This document shows, in pieces, positions 1-6,960 of a DNA stretch of 8,470 bases. Both the position numbers and the translations under genes were made by a program. The DNA comes from Spirochaetaceae bacterium (GTDB lineage Bacteria; Spirochaetota; Spirochaetia; Treponematales; Breznakiellaceae). The stretch spans positions 1-8,470 of the forward strand of contig JAITKD010000186.1 of NCBI GenBank assembly GCA_031278575.1. The letters run 5' to 3'. Numbering within the stretch: the stretch's first letter is position 1; each line of letters begins with the position of its first letter. Below the pieces are notes generated by a model that had not been told where the DNA came from, did not search any database, and was given only the letters and a program-made list of their open reading frames with translations.

Positions 1-325
1 GAAAGTATATGTGCTTGACCGGCGCTTTGCTTTAGTAAAAGGCCCGGAAATTTCAAATTCCGAACAAATTTCGCTTAAATTTTTGCGGGTTACGTTTCGC
101 GGTTGTTCCTGAAAATTTACCGCCGCCGAAATGTCGTGAACCGCCTTTTGGATCGGGGTCTGGCCCAAGACACCGGTTAGCGGGGGAGCGTACAATAAAT
201 TTCCTATCCGCCAAAGACACCTGCGAGCAAGGAAACGATGTTTCCGCTTGCTTCAGCTTACGCCTGGGTTCTTCACCGGGCTAAAACACGAATAAGATAC
301 CAATCGGCACGAACTTTTCACCGCT
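1..325. other. Left-edge region without an assignable gene
   Basis: No recognisable gene lies here. Two open frames run off the left edge and overlap on opposite strands, so at most one is real. On the plus strand a frame from base 2 to a TGA at 110-112 would be the last 36 residues of a protein (begins KVYVLDRRFALVKG, ends RGCS). On the minus strand an open frame of about 84 codons runs from an in-frame TGA near 260 to base 1, with no ATG; a TTG preceded by AGGA is the only plausible start. Neither resembles a family I know. The stretch is more AT-rich than the genes around it. A short hairpin (GGAAAC 231-236, loop GAT, GTTTCC 240-245) has no T tract. Otherwise I see nothing. Confidence 0.4.
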
Positions 326-1996
326 TTAATGGTTCCCGGATTGCTGCCGGGGGCTGAGGACTTCGGATATATGGTAGCAGTAGTTCCCCAGTTTTTCTAT
401 GCGCCGGACCATGTCGATAAAAAGCAATTCGGTTTTGACGTTTTCCCCGGCCTCGATCCGCTTGCGTCCCAACTTGCGGAGTTTGTTCTGGGATCGGTGA
501 ATTTGGTGTTCCAATTCCGCCGCGTGTTCCCGTTCCGCCTCCGAAAAGAGGGTCCCCAAATGGGCCTGGACAAAGGTAAGAAATTCCTCCACCAACCCCG
601 CATAGGGGGAGAGGGCCTCCATTTCTTTTCGTTTAAAAATCAGCTCTTTTTTCACCCCCCGTTCCAGGATGATACTCAGGCCGTAACAATCGTCGATCAT
701 ATCCTCTATTTCCGCTATTACCCGGAGCAGTTGGGATATGCGGCGTTCCGACCGTTGATTAAGGGGATGGGAGGAACATTCAATCAGGAAACGGGCCAGC
801 TCTTCCTGCATTTCATCGGCGAGGTTTTCCTTCTTTTTAAGATCTTCCACCAGGACAACGGCCTTTTCCTCATCAATGTTTTCCAGGGCCGCCCTGAATT
901 GGGCAAACATGGAGGAGGCGATCCCCGCCATGTCCCGGATTTCCTTTTCAGCCCGGAGGATGTTGAATTCCGGCGTATTTTGAATGGAGCCCGAAAGGTA
1001 TTTGAGCCTGTAGGGGCCGGGGGCCGGCCTATCCCCCTTAATCAGGAACGTTACCAGGGCCGCAAAGGGCCGGACAAAGGGCAGGAAAATAAGGGTGTTA
1101 ATCAGGTTAAAAACCGTGTGGAACATGGCCAGATGGGTGGTAACCCCCGCTCCGGTCATTCCCCCGGGGGTGATAAGGTCCACGAGGCCGATGAGGGGCC
1201 GGAAAAAGATCAGGGCCAAGATGGTACCGATCACGTTAAAGAGGATGTGTACCAGGGCGGCCTGTTTCGCCGTGGTTTTGGTCCCGATGGAGGCCATCGC
1301 GGCGTCGATGGTGGTGCCGATATTGGCCCCCAGGATCATGGCCGCGGCAATGGGGAATTCGATCACGGCGTTAAAGGTCATGGTGAGGAAGATGGCGGTG
1401 GCGGCGCTGGAAGAATGGACCAATAGGGTGATGACGATCCCCACCCCGGTCCCCAGGAGGGTGGAGATGAAGCCGAGATTGGAAAAGGCCCCGACAAAGC
1501 TAAAGGCCCCGGCGCTGAGGGCGGGTATGGATTTGGTCAGGAAATCCAGCCCCAGGAAGAGCAGCCCCAGCCCGATGAGTACCTCCCCCAGGTTTCGGCT
1601 TTTCCGGTGGATCATCTTGAGGATAAATCCGATCCCCACCGCGGGTACGGCCAGGGTAGCGATGTTGAGGGAAAAGCCCACCAGGGAGACGATCCAGGCG
1701 GTAATGGTGGTACCGATATTGGCCCCCATGATCACCCCGATGGACTGGGTCAGGGTGAGGAGGCCGGCATTCACAAAGGACACCACCATGACCGTCGTTG
1801 CCGATGAAGACTGGATGATGGCGGTAATCCCAACCCCGGTCAAAACCCCCGCCAGGCGGTTCCCGGTCATAAAACCCAGAACCCGCTGCATCCGGTCGCC
1901 GGTGGCCTGCTGGATGCCGTCGCTCATCACCTTCATCCCGTAGAGGAAAAGCCCAAGGCTCCCGGCAAGCCGAAAAAGCACTTCAATATATTTCAT
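326..1996 (-). CDS. Na+/phosphate cotransporter family protein (NptA-type) with PhoU-like C-terminal domain
   Basis: Inner-membrane sodium-coupled phosphate transporter of the Na/Pi-cotransporter (SLC34/NptA-related) family. The protein has the family's duplicated core. QSSSATT at about residues 62-68 is followed by GANIGTT at 91-97, and HSSSAAT at 194-200 by GANIGTT at 223-229. Hydrophobic helices surround each pair over residues 5-325. The last 210 or so residues are soluble, charged and helical, as in the PhoU-like domain fused to many bacterial members. I chose the ATG at 1996 (MKYIEVLF, 556 residues). The frame continues 7 codons further to a TTG at 2017, but MKPPRII adds no conserved sequence. 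Neither start has a clear Shine-Dalgarno. Phosphate is the expected substrate by family, but anion specificity cannot be read from the sequence. The PhoU-like tail is usually taken as regulatory. It stands alone, divergent from trpS. Confidence 0.93.
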   Translation of the reverse strand: MKYIEVLFRLAGSLGLFLYGMKVMSDGIQQATGDRMQRVLGFMTGNRLAGVLTGVGITAIIQSSSATTVMVVSFVNAGLLTLTQSIGVIMGANIGTTITAWIVSLVGFSLNIATLAVPAVGIGFILKMIHRKSRNLGEVLIGLGLLFLGLDFLTKSIPALSAGAFSFVGAFSNLGFISTLLGTGVGIVITLLVHSSSAATAIFLTMTFNAVIEFPIAAAMILGANIGTTIDAAMASIGTKTTAKQAALVHILFNVIGTILALIFFRPLIGLVDLITPGGMTGAGVTTHLAMFHTVFNLINTLIFLPFVRPFAALVTFLIKGDRPAPGPYRLKYLSGSIQNTPEFNILRAEKEIRDMAGIASSMFAQFRAALENIDEEKAVVLVEDLKKKENLADEMQEELARFLIECSSHPLNQRSERRISQLLRVIAEIEDMIDDCYGLSIILERGVKKELIFKRKEMEALSPYAGLVEEFLTFVQAHLGTLFSEAEREHAAELEHQIHRSQNKLRKLGRKRIEAGENVKTELLFIDMVRRIEKLGNYCYHISEVLSPRQQSGNH

Positions 1997-2098
1997 AATT
2001 ATCCGCGGCGGTTTCAAACATCGGATTTTGGCACCGCACTCTTAGATTTAAAAAGACGGACCCTCGGTCTCTTTATCCCAATTCCCTTCTTAATTATA

Positions 2099-2127
2099 AT
2101 TATAATCCTTTTTGGGGGATTTGGGAA
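2099..2127 (-). promoter_or_regulatory. Candidate sigma70-type promoter for the phosphate transporter
   Basis: Read on the minus strand, TTCCCA (2127-2122) and a perfect TATAAT (2104-2099) are separated by 17 bases. The -35 matches the consensus at four of six positions. The resulting 5' leader would be about 95 bases. The AT stretch 2091-2106 is a direct repeat of TATAAT that also reads as TATAAT on the plus strand, but no good -35 faces trpS. Assignment by pattern only. Confidence 0.35.
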
Positions 2128-2165
2128 CGGGGGCGCGCTCTTTACCGGCAGTTTTATCTTTACAA

Positions 2166-2268
2166 GGAAAGGCTTTCCCGATAATAGGGGCGCATTTCCG
2201 GCGCAAGCGCCGGAAACCGGGCTTTCCGGGGCTCCGCTCCGCTCCGGTCCCGGCGCATAACGCCGGGA
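2166..2268. repeat. Cluster of GC-rich palindromes in the transporter-trpS gap
   Basis: Several short inverted repeats are packed together. GGAAAG-G-CTTTCC is at 2166-2178. A perfect 10-base arm pair starting TTTCCGGCGC lies at 2195-2204 and 2207-2216 with an AA centre. A competing CCGGAAA (2210-2216) can pair with TTTCCGG (2223-2229). TCCCGGCG (2248-2255) pairs with CGCCGGGA (2261-2268) around CATAA. Between them is a tandem GCTCC run (2231-2245). The segment can be read open in several frames, but those readings are Arg/Pro/Gly-rich and the palindromes are a better explanation. It looks like a dispersed intergenic repeat; a GC-rich stretch near 6811-6880 has a similar build. Confidence 0.6.
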
Positions 2269-2332
2269 CTGCTTCGCACCCCTCCAATCCCTTGCGCGTT
2301 TCGTACCCGGCGGCTTTTTCGGCAATTATAGG

Positions 2333-2388
2333 CCGTTAAAGGAGCGCCGATTTATTCTCGATTGAATAAATCAGTGCTTCCTTAACGG
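2333..2388 (+). promoter_or_regulatory. Two-part hairpin in the trpS leader
   Basis: An outer stem pairs CCGTTAAAGGAGC (2333-2345) with GCTTCCTTAACGG (2376-2388), 12 of 13 positions including one G-U. A 3x3 internal loop follows, then a perfect 9-base inner stem pairs GATTTATTC (2349-2357) with GAATAAATC (2364-2372) around the loop TCGATT. It ends nine bases before the terminator-like hairpin at 2398. I found no T-box consensus (AGGGTGG-type) and no TGG codon for a Trp leader peptide. Whether it acts as RNA or as a DNA operator (the inner arm is a symmetric 24-base site) cannot be decided from sequence. Confidence 0.5.
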
Positions 2389-2397
2389 TAAACTTGC

Positions 2398-2421
2398 GCC
2401 CTCTTTACAAAGAGGGCTTTT
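2398..2421 (+). terminator. Terminator-like hairpin just upstream of trpS
   Basis: GCCCTCTTT (2398-2406) pairs perfectly with AAAGAGGGC (2409-2417), directly followed by TTTT (2418-2421). The hairpin ends 24 bases before the trpS ATG and points toward it. It is either a leader attenuator for trpS or an insulator ending transcription that arrives from the left; in the latter case the promoter would have to lie in the 20 bases that remain, which is unlikely. I therefore favour attenuation or antitermination. Confidence 0.5.
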
Positions 2422-2441
2422 CCCGGTAATTTATCAATATT

Positions 2442-3440
2442 ATGAAGAAGATAGCCCTTACCGGGATCAAACCTACGGGGATCCTCCACATCGGGAACTA
2501 CTTTGGGGCCATAAAACCGGCCCTGGAGCTGGCCAAAGAGTACGATGCCCGTTATTTTATCGCCGATTACCACGCCCTGAATACCATGAAGGATCCCCGG
2601 GAACTGACCGCCAATATCCGGGAGGTTGCCGCGGGCTGGCTGGCCGCGGGGCTGGACCCGGAGCAGGTTATTTTTTACCGCCAAAGTTCCGTCCCCGAAA
2701 CCTTTGAGCTTACCACCATCCTTATGGCCTTTACCGCCAAGGGGCTTATGAACCGGGCCCACGCCTACAAGGCGGCGGTTCAGGAAAACGCCGAAAAAGG
2801 GAATGATCCCGATGCGGGGATCAACATGGGGCTTTTTACCTATCCGGTACTTATGGCGGCGGATATACTGCTTTTTGATTCCGACGTGGTCCCCGTGGGG
2901 CAGGATCAGACCCAGCACGTGGAGATGGCCCAGGACATAGCCCAGGCGGTGAACTTCAACTATAAGGCGGAACTCCTCCGGGCGCCGGAGGTTTCGGTCC
3001 GGGAAAATGTCGCGGTGGTGCCCGGCCTGGACGGCAGGAAGATGAGCAAGAGTTACGGTAACGCCATTCCCCTGTTTGCCCCGGAAAAGGAACTGCGGAA
3101 GCTCATCATGCGGATAGTCACCAATTCCCAGGGGGTGGACGAGCCCAAGGACCCGGAAACCTCCCAAATCTACCTGCTCTACAAACTTTTTGCCGCACCG
3201 GAGGAGCAACAGGCCCTGGCGAACCGTTACCGGGCGGGGGGTATGGGCTGGGGCGAGGCCAAGGAGGAGCTTTTCCGGGCGGCAAACCAATGCCTCACGC
3301 CCCTCAGACAGCGCTTTGAGGAGATCCTGGCGGATCCCGCGGGGCTTGACCGGACCCTGGCCCAGGGGGCGGAAAAGGCCCGGGCCATCGCCGCCGGGAC
3401 CGTGGCCCGGCTCCGTAAGGCCGCGGGGATCGACTTTTAG
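2442..3440 (+). CDS. trpS: Tryptophanyl-tRNA synthetase
   Basis: Cytosolic class I aminoacyl-tRNA synthetase that charges tRNA-Trp with tryptophan using ATP. At 332 residues it has the usual length of bacterial TrpRS. The N-terminus MKKIALTGIKPTG leads into the HIGH-type signature HIGN (residues 16-19). PVGQDQTQH (151-159) is the family's conserved active-site segment, and the KMSKS loop is intact at 200-204 (GRKMSKSYGN). The C-terminal third is helical, as expected for anticodon recognition. The ATG at 2442 is the natural start because the conserved N-terminus begins there; there is no good Shine-Dalgarno in the AT-rich bases just before it. It is monocistronic, behind a structured leader with a terminator-like hairpin, and is followed by a convergent gene. 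Nothing is missing or broken. Confidence 0.97.
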   Translation: MKKIALTGIKPTGILHIGNYFGAIKPALELAKEYDARYFIADYHALNTMKDPRELTANIREVAAGWLAAGLDPEQVIFYRQSSVPETFELTTILMAFTAKGLMNRAHAYKAAVQENAEKGNDPDAGINMGLFTYPVLMAADILLFDSDVVPVGQDQTQHVEMAQDIAQAVNFNYKAELLRAPEVSVRENVAVVPGLDGRKMSKSYGNAIPLFAPEKELRKLIMRIVTNSQGVDEPKDPETSQIYLLYKLFAAPEEQQALANRYRAGGMGWGEAKEELFRAANQCLTPLRQRFEEILADPAGLDRTLAQGAEKARAIAAGTVARLRKAAGIDF

Positions 3441-3528
3441 GCCCCGGGGTAAAAATCAGGGCTGCCGAAGCAAAAGTCCGTGTGGTTCGCGGTTATCCCC
3501 TTAGTCCATGCGTGGGGCAATCAACCCG

Positions 3529-4710
3529 CTACAGGCGGGTCAAGGCGTCATTGGCCAGTTTTTTGACCGCCTCATTCCAGTTAAGGGAAAGCACCACGTT
3601 TATAACGAGCCGTCCCTGGGGATTGCCCGTAGCGCCAATGGCGGGTATCAAAGCCCGGACCATCTGCTGATCATCCGGCCTTAGGTTGTTACTCTGCAAT
3701 TTACCGTTAATGATCATCAGGAAGGACGAGAGGAGTTCTACCGCCTTATCGGTGGACAGGGACGCCAGCGCCGCCACGGTGTCGAGTTTTTCCTGGGTAT
3801 CGGTCCCGTACCGGTAGGAACGTTCCAACAGGGGATATACCGCCTCGTCTTCGGTATGGTACCGGTTGATCATCCGAATCGCCAGTTTACGGATATTGGT
3901 TACCGTCGCCCAGACCCGCATATCATTGGCCGGCAGCCTCCAGCCTTCCGCCAGCGCATCCAGCGCCACCCCGGCCTTGACGGAAGCGGACGCATCGGCG
4001 GCCTCCAGGTCTTGCAGGGCCTGGTACTTGCTTTCATAGGAATAGGAACTGCTCCGGATCACCGAGACATAGGGCTCCGCGGGGTCGCCGGCAAGGTTTT
4101 TCAGGGACGCCTTGGCCTGGTTCTTGACCCGATCCGAATACCACCCCGTGGAGGCAAGATATACCATAACAGCCGCTTCCTTTCGGGACGCTTCGGGTAG
4201 GTCCTGGTAATTTTCAAGGGCAACAATGGCCCCATAGGCAATCCGTTCCCCCCCTTCCCGGTCCAGGGCGGGCCGGGCGTTCAGGTCATGGAGCGTTTGG
4301 AGTATCTGGGGCACATAATTAACCGCCCCCACTCTACCCAGGGCGATCAGGGCGTCCGCCTTTACCAGCGGATTGGCGAAAACCTCGACGAGCCTCCACA
4401 AATTCCCCCCCGCGGCGGTGTATTTCTTATCCCCCAATACCTTCGCGAGAAACCGGGCGGTGGCATCGGCGGCATTCCGTTCCAAGGTAATCTGGATATT
4501 GGGATACTCCGTGAGTAGCCGGCTTAGGGCATTGGCAAAAAACTCCTCAGAATCACCGAGATTCGCCTCCTCCGCCTGCCGCAGGATGCTTAAACGATCG
4601 GAAATAGTTTCGGCGCCATTATAAAGATACGTATAGGTCGCCAAATCCTGGGAAAAACCCAAGGCGATAGCAATCGCCGCTAAAAAAATAAAACAAAAAA
4701 ACCGTTTCAT
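3529..4710 (-). CDS. Exported HEAT-like alpha-helical repeat protein, function unknown
   Basis: A 393-residue protein with a typical Sec signal peptide: MKRFF, a hydrophobic core to about residue 18, and a likely cut near LGFS/QD (residue 20). There is no lipobox cysteine, so it is probably periplasmic. The mature part is nearly all amphipathic helices. Segments such as 111-143 (KADALIALGRVGAV), 309-333 (TVAALASLSTDKAVELL) and 345-393 have the paired-helix, Ala/Leu-spaced look of HEAT or armadillo repeats, which normally act as protein-binding scaffolds. No catalytic motif is visible. The start is well supported: AAAGGAA (4725-4719) lies 8 bases before the ATG. It is divergent from the GH5 gene and convergent with trpS. 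I do not recognise the specific family; spirochaetes commonly encode such exported HEAT proteins of unknown role, so the general class is safer than any named function. Confidence 0.82.
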   Translation of the reverse strand: MKRFFCFIFLAAIAIALGFSQDLATYTYLYNGAETISDRLSILRQAEEANLGDSEEFFANALSRLLTEYPNIQITLERNAADATARFLAKVLGDKKYTAAGGNLWRLVEVFANPLVKADALIALGRVGAVNYVPQILQTLHDLNARPALDREGGERIAYGAIVALENYQDLPEASRKEAAVMVYLASTGWYSDRVKNQAKASLKNLAGDPAEPYVSVIRSSSYSYESKYQALQDLEAADASASVKAGVALDALAEGWRLPANDMRVWATVTNIRKLAIRMINRYHTEDEAVYPLLERSYRYGTDTQEKLDTVAALASLSTDKAVELLSSFLMIINGKLQSNNLRPDDQQMVRALIPAIGATGNPQGRLVINVVLSLNWNEAVKKLANDALTRL

Positions 4711-4882
4711 TGACTGGTTCCTTTCTCTTTATTTATGAATAATATACATATATTTTATCCAATAATCCAGATCCGACTCTTTTTATTGTATCATATAATT
4801 GAATATAGTAAACAGGGGCAGGTCAAAATTTTAATTATTTGCGCCTGTTCCAAAACCCGGTTGGTTCCGGGAGGGAGATTAT
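4711..4882. promoter_or_regulatory. AT-rich divergent promoter region with a spaced inverted repeat
   Basis: This gap must drive both the HEAT-like gene (minus) and the GH5 gene (plus). It is far more AT-rich than its neighbours. A perfect TATAAT at 4794-4799 faces the GH5 gene but lacks a good -35. A 10-base inverted repeat with one mismatch, AACAGGGGCA (4811-4820) and TGCGCCTGTT (4840-4849), has 19 AT-rich bases between its arms. It sits just downstream of that -10, where an operator would lie. A small hairpin (CCCGG 4856-4860, CCGGG 4867-4871) partly overlaps the ribosome binding site. Confidence 0.4.
4872..4877 (+). promoter_or_regulatory. Ribosome binding site of the GH5 gene
   Basis: AGGGAG lies 5 bases before the ATG at 4883, within a longer purine run beginning at 4869. 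It is much stronger than anything before trpS or the phosphate transporter and fixes the start of the GH5 gene. Its first bases can pair with CCCGG at 4856-4860. Confidence 0.75.
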
Positions 4883-6796
4883 ATGAATATCGCCGGGAAT
4901 CGTTTTACCGATGATCAGGGCAGAACCCTTTTACTCAGGGGCTGTAACCTGGGGGGAAGTTCCAAATACCCCCTGCACCCGGAGGGTCAAAGCTGGCGGT
5001 CCGAATCCCTCTCCAACCATTCGGGGGCGTCCTTTGTGGGGCGGCCCTTTCCTGAGGAAGAGGCGGAGGCCCATTTTGACCGGCTCCGGCGCTGGGGATT
5101 TACCTTTATCCGGTTTATCATCACCTGGGAAGCCCTGGAACATGAGGGGCCGGGGATCTACGACGAGGCCTACCTGGCCTATCTGAGGAAAATTTTGCTT
5201 GCCGCGGAGCAAAAGGGGATCGCGGTTTTTATCGATCCCCACCAGGACGCCTGGAGCCGCTGGACCGGCGGAGACGGCGCCCCGGCCTGGACCCTGGAAA
5301 AATTGGGCTTTAACCTGGACAACCTGGACGCCGTGGGGGCGGCCGTGACCCAGCAAAATTATCACCGGTTCAACCGGGGCCCCTATCCCCGGATGATATG
5401 GCCCACCAATTACAACCGGTACGCTCCGGCGACCCTGTTTACCCTGTTTTTCGCGGGGAATGTCTATGCTCCGGGGGTTACGGTAGAAGGGGCGCCGGTC
5501 CAGGACTGGCTTCAGGAGCGATATTGCGCCGCCATGCGGCACGGCTACCGGCGCCTAAAAAACTGTAAGGCCGTCGTGGGGTGGGGAACCATGAACGAAC
5601 CCCATCCGGGTTTTATCGGTTACCGCGACAACGAGGGCCTGGAAAACTGTATCGCCAAAGCCGGCCCCATGCCAAGCCCTTTCGCCGCCATGGCCGCGGC
5701 CTCGGGCCGCCCGGTCCGGGTCCCGGTCTATTCCACGGGTTTAACGGGAATCCGGGTTACCGGGTACCAAACCCTCAACCCCCAGGGGCTGTCCCTGTTT
5801 AAAGAAGGTTTTACCTGCCCCTGGAAACAGGCCGGGGTCTGGACCGACGAGGGGGGGGAACCCCGGCTCCTCAGGAAGGATCATTTTGCTCTTTACCAGG
5901 GAAGGCCGGCGGAGTTTGCCGGGGATTTTCTTAAACCCTTTATCCACCGCTTTATCCACCAGCTCCGGGAAGTACGGGAGGGGACGATCTTTTTTATTGA
6001 AGGGGTTCCCCAGGGGGACCAGCCCGGCTGGAAACGGGAAGATCCCCCGGGGGTGGTAAACGCCTTTCACTGGTACGACGGCGTTACCCTCTACACCAAA
6101 TCTTTCCGCCCCTGGTTTTCCCTGCGGATCGATACGGGCAAACCCCTGTGGGGCCGGAAGCAGGTGGCCGCCTATTTTTCGGAGCAGCTGGGCCGGTCCA
6201 TAAGCTGGACCCGGGATCACATGGAAAATATCCCCTGTTTTCTGGGGGAATTCGGCCTCCCCTTTGACATGAACCGCAGGCGGGCCTTTAAAACCCGGAA
6301 CTACCGCCTCCACGAGGAGGCCCTCTCCATGTATTACGACGCCATAGACGCCCATCTGCTCCATTCCACCATCTGGAATTACACCGCGAATAACACCCAT
6401 GAATGGGGGGACGGCTGGAATAACGAGGACCTTTCCATCTATCACAACGGGGAGGGCCGGGCCGCGGGAGGATGGCTGCGGCCCTATCCCCTGGCCACCG
6501 CGGGGATCCCCCGTTCCTTAAACTGGGACCGGAAAAAGCGGCTCCTGGTCTACCGGTTCATGGCGGACGCCGGTATTTCCGCCCCCACGGAGATCTATGT
6601 CCCCCGGGAATATTTCGGCGATAAGCCTGAAATAACGATCAAAACCTCCCGCCCCGGGGAGCATATACCGGCGGAATACCAGGGGGAAACACAACGGCTC
6701 CTCGTTTTCCACGGGGGCTATGGGGGAGAAGTGGAAATCTCGGTCCGGGGGGCGGTACGCGCCCCCCGGTCAACCGGTTACGGCTTAGGCCCGTGA
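4883..6796 (+). CDS. Glycoside hydrolase family 5 enzyme, steryl-glucosidase/glucosylceramidase-like (GH5_12-type)
   Basis: A retaining beta-glycosidase of 637 residues. The N-terminal segment has DDQGRTLLLRGCNLGGSSKYP (10-30), close in pattern to the opening of endoglycoceramidase-like GH5 enzymes. RFIITWEALEHEGPGIYD (77-94) and FIDPHQDAWSRWTGGDGAP (116-134) are barrel strands of that group. The acid/base glutamate is E239 in GTMNEPHPG; the nucleophile is E456 in FLGEFGLPFD. HWYD (396-399) and W498 line the expected pocket. MIWPTNYNRYAPATLFTLFF (171-190) particularly recalls fungal GH5_12 proteins acting on steryl glucosides or glucosylceramide. Residues from about 560 form a C-terminal beta-sandwich-like domain. 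No signal peptide or membrane segment is visible, so it is probably cytosolic. A strong ribosome binding site supports the start. All catalytic residues are present. Substrate is inferred; a plain beta-glucosidase or endoglycoceramidase activity is possible. Confidence 0.88.
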   Translation: MNIAGNRFTDDQGRTLLLRGCNLGGSSKYPLHPEGQSWRSESLSNHSGASFVGRPFPEEEAEAHFDRLRRWGFTFIRFIITWEALEHEGPGIYDEAYLAYLRKILLAAEQKGIAVFIDPHQDAWSRWTGGDGAPAWTLEKLGFNLDNLDAVGAAVTQQNYHRFNRGPYPRMIWPTNYNRYAPATLFTLFFAGNVYAPGVTVEGAPVQDWLQERYCAAMRHGYRRLKNCKAVVGWGTMNEPHPGFIGYRDNEGLENCIAKAGPMPSPFAAMAAASGRPVRVPVYSTGLTGIRVTGYQTLNPQGLSLFKEGFTCPWKQAGVWTDEGGEPRLLRKDHFALYQGRPAEFAGDFLKPFIHRFIHQLREVREGTIFFIEGVPQGDQPGWKREDPPGVVNAFHWYDGVTLYTKSFRPWFSLRIDTGKPLWGRKQVAAYFSEQLGRSISWTRDHMENIPCFLGEFGLPFDMNRRRAFKTRNYRLHEEALSMYYDAIDAHLLHSTIWNYTANNTHEWGDGWNNEDLSIYHNGEGRAAGGWLRPYPLATAGIPRSLNWDRKKRLLVYRFMADAGISAPTEIYVPREYFGDKPEITIKTSRPGEHIPAEYQGETQRLLVFHGGYGGEVEISVRGAVRAPRSTGYGLGP

Positions 6797-6854
6797 AAAA
6801 AAGGAGTGGGGGTAGCGGAAGCCACCGCAGGGCGCAGCCCGAGGAGGCTGGAGC

Positions 6855-6929
6855 GAGGGGGAGCCGCGTCAAAAACGGCTTTTAGGGAGAGTATAGGGTT
6901 TCCTTTTGGGACCCATGGCGCTCCCCCTC
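6855..6929. repeat. Inverted repeat with inner terminator-like hairpin between convergent genes
   Basis: GAGGGGGAGC (6855-6864) and GCTCCCCCTC (6920-6929) are perfect 10-base arms 55 bases apart. Inside, AGCCG (6862-6866) pairs with CGGCT (6876-6880), running into TTTT (6880-6883). This gives a weak rho-independent terminator for the GH5 gene on the plus strand. Upstream (6811-6854) lies a GC-rich stretch with GGGC-GCA-GCCC (6830-6840). The two hairpins overlap and are mutually exclusive. Confidence 0.45.
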
Positions 6930-6960
6930 CGTAATTGCACGCGCCCCCTGACCGCCGGCG

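Noticed and set aside
329..1943. Long plus-strand open frames inside the phosphate transporter
   Set aside because: They lie antisense to a protein with intact family motifs and give Gly/Arg/Met-rich products without domains.
2014..2325. Minus-strand frame of 103 codons before the transporter
   Set aside because: It translates the GC-rich palindrome cluster into a Pro/Arg/Lys-rich product without a recognisable motif and overlaps the probable promoter.
2293..2441. T-box riboswitch or Trp leader peptide for trpS
   Set aside because: No AGGGTGG-type T-box sequence and no TGG codon are present in the leader.
2382..3290. Long minus-strand frame opposite trpS
   Set aside because: It is antisense to an intact trpS with HIGN and KMSKS motifs, and the product has no family features.
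3524..3540. Hairpin ACCCGC/GCGGGT at the end of the HEAT-like gene as a terminator
   Set aside because: It overlaps the stop codon and has no T tract on either strand.
5741..6445. Minus-strand frame of 234 codons within the GH5 gene
   Set aside because: Shadow of a GC-biased gene; no start signal and no motif.
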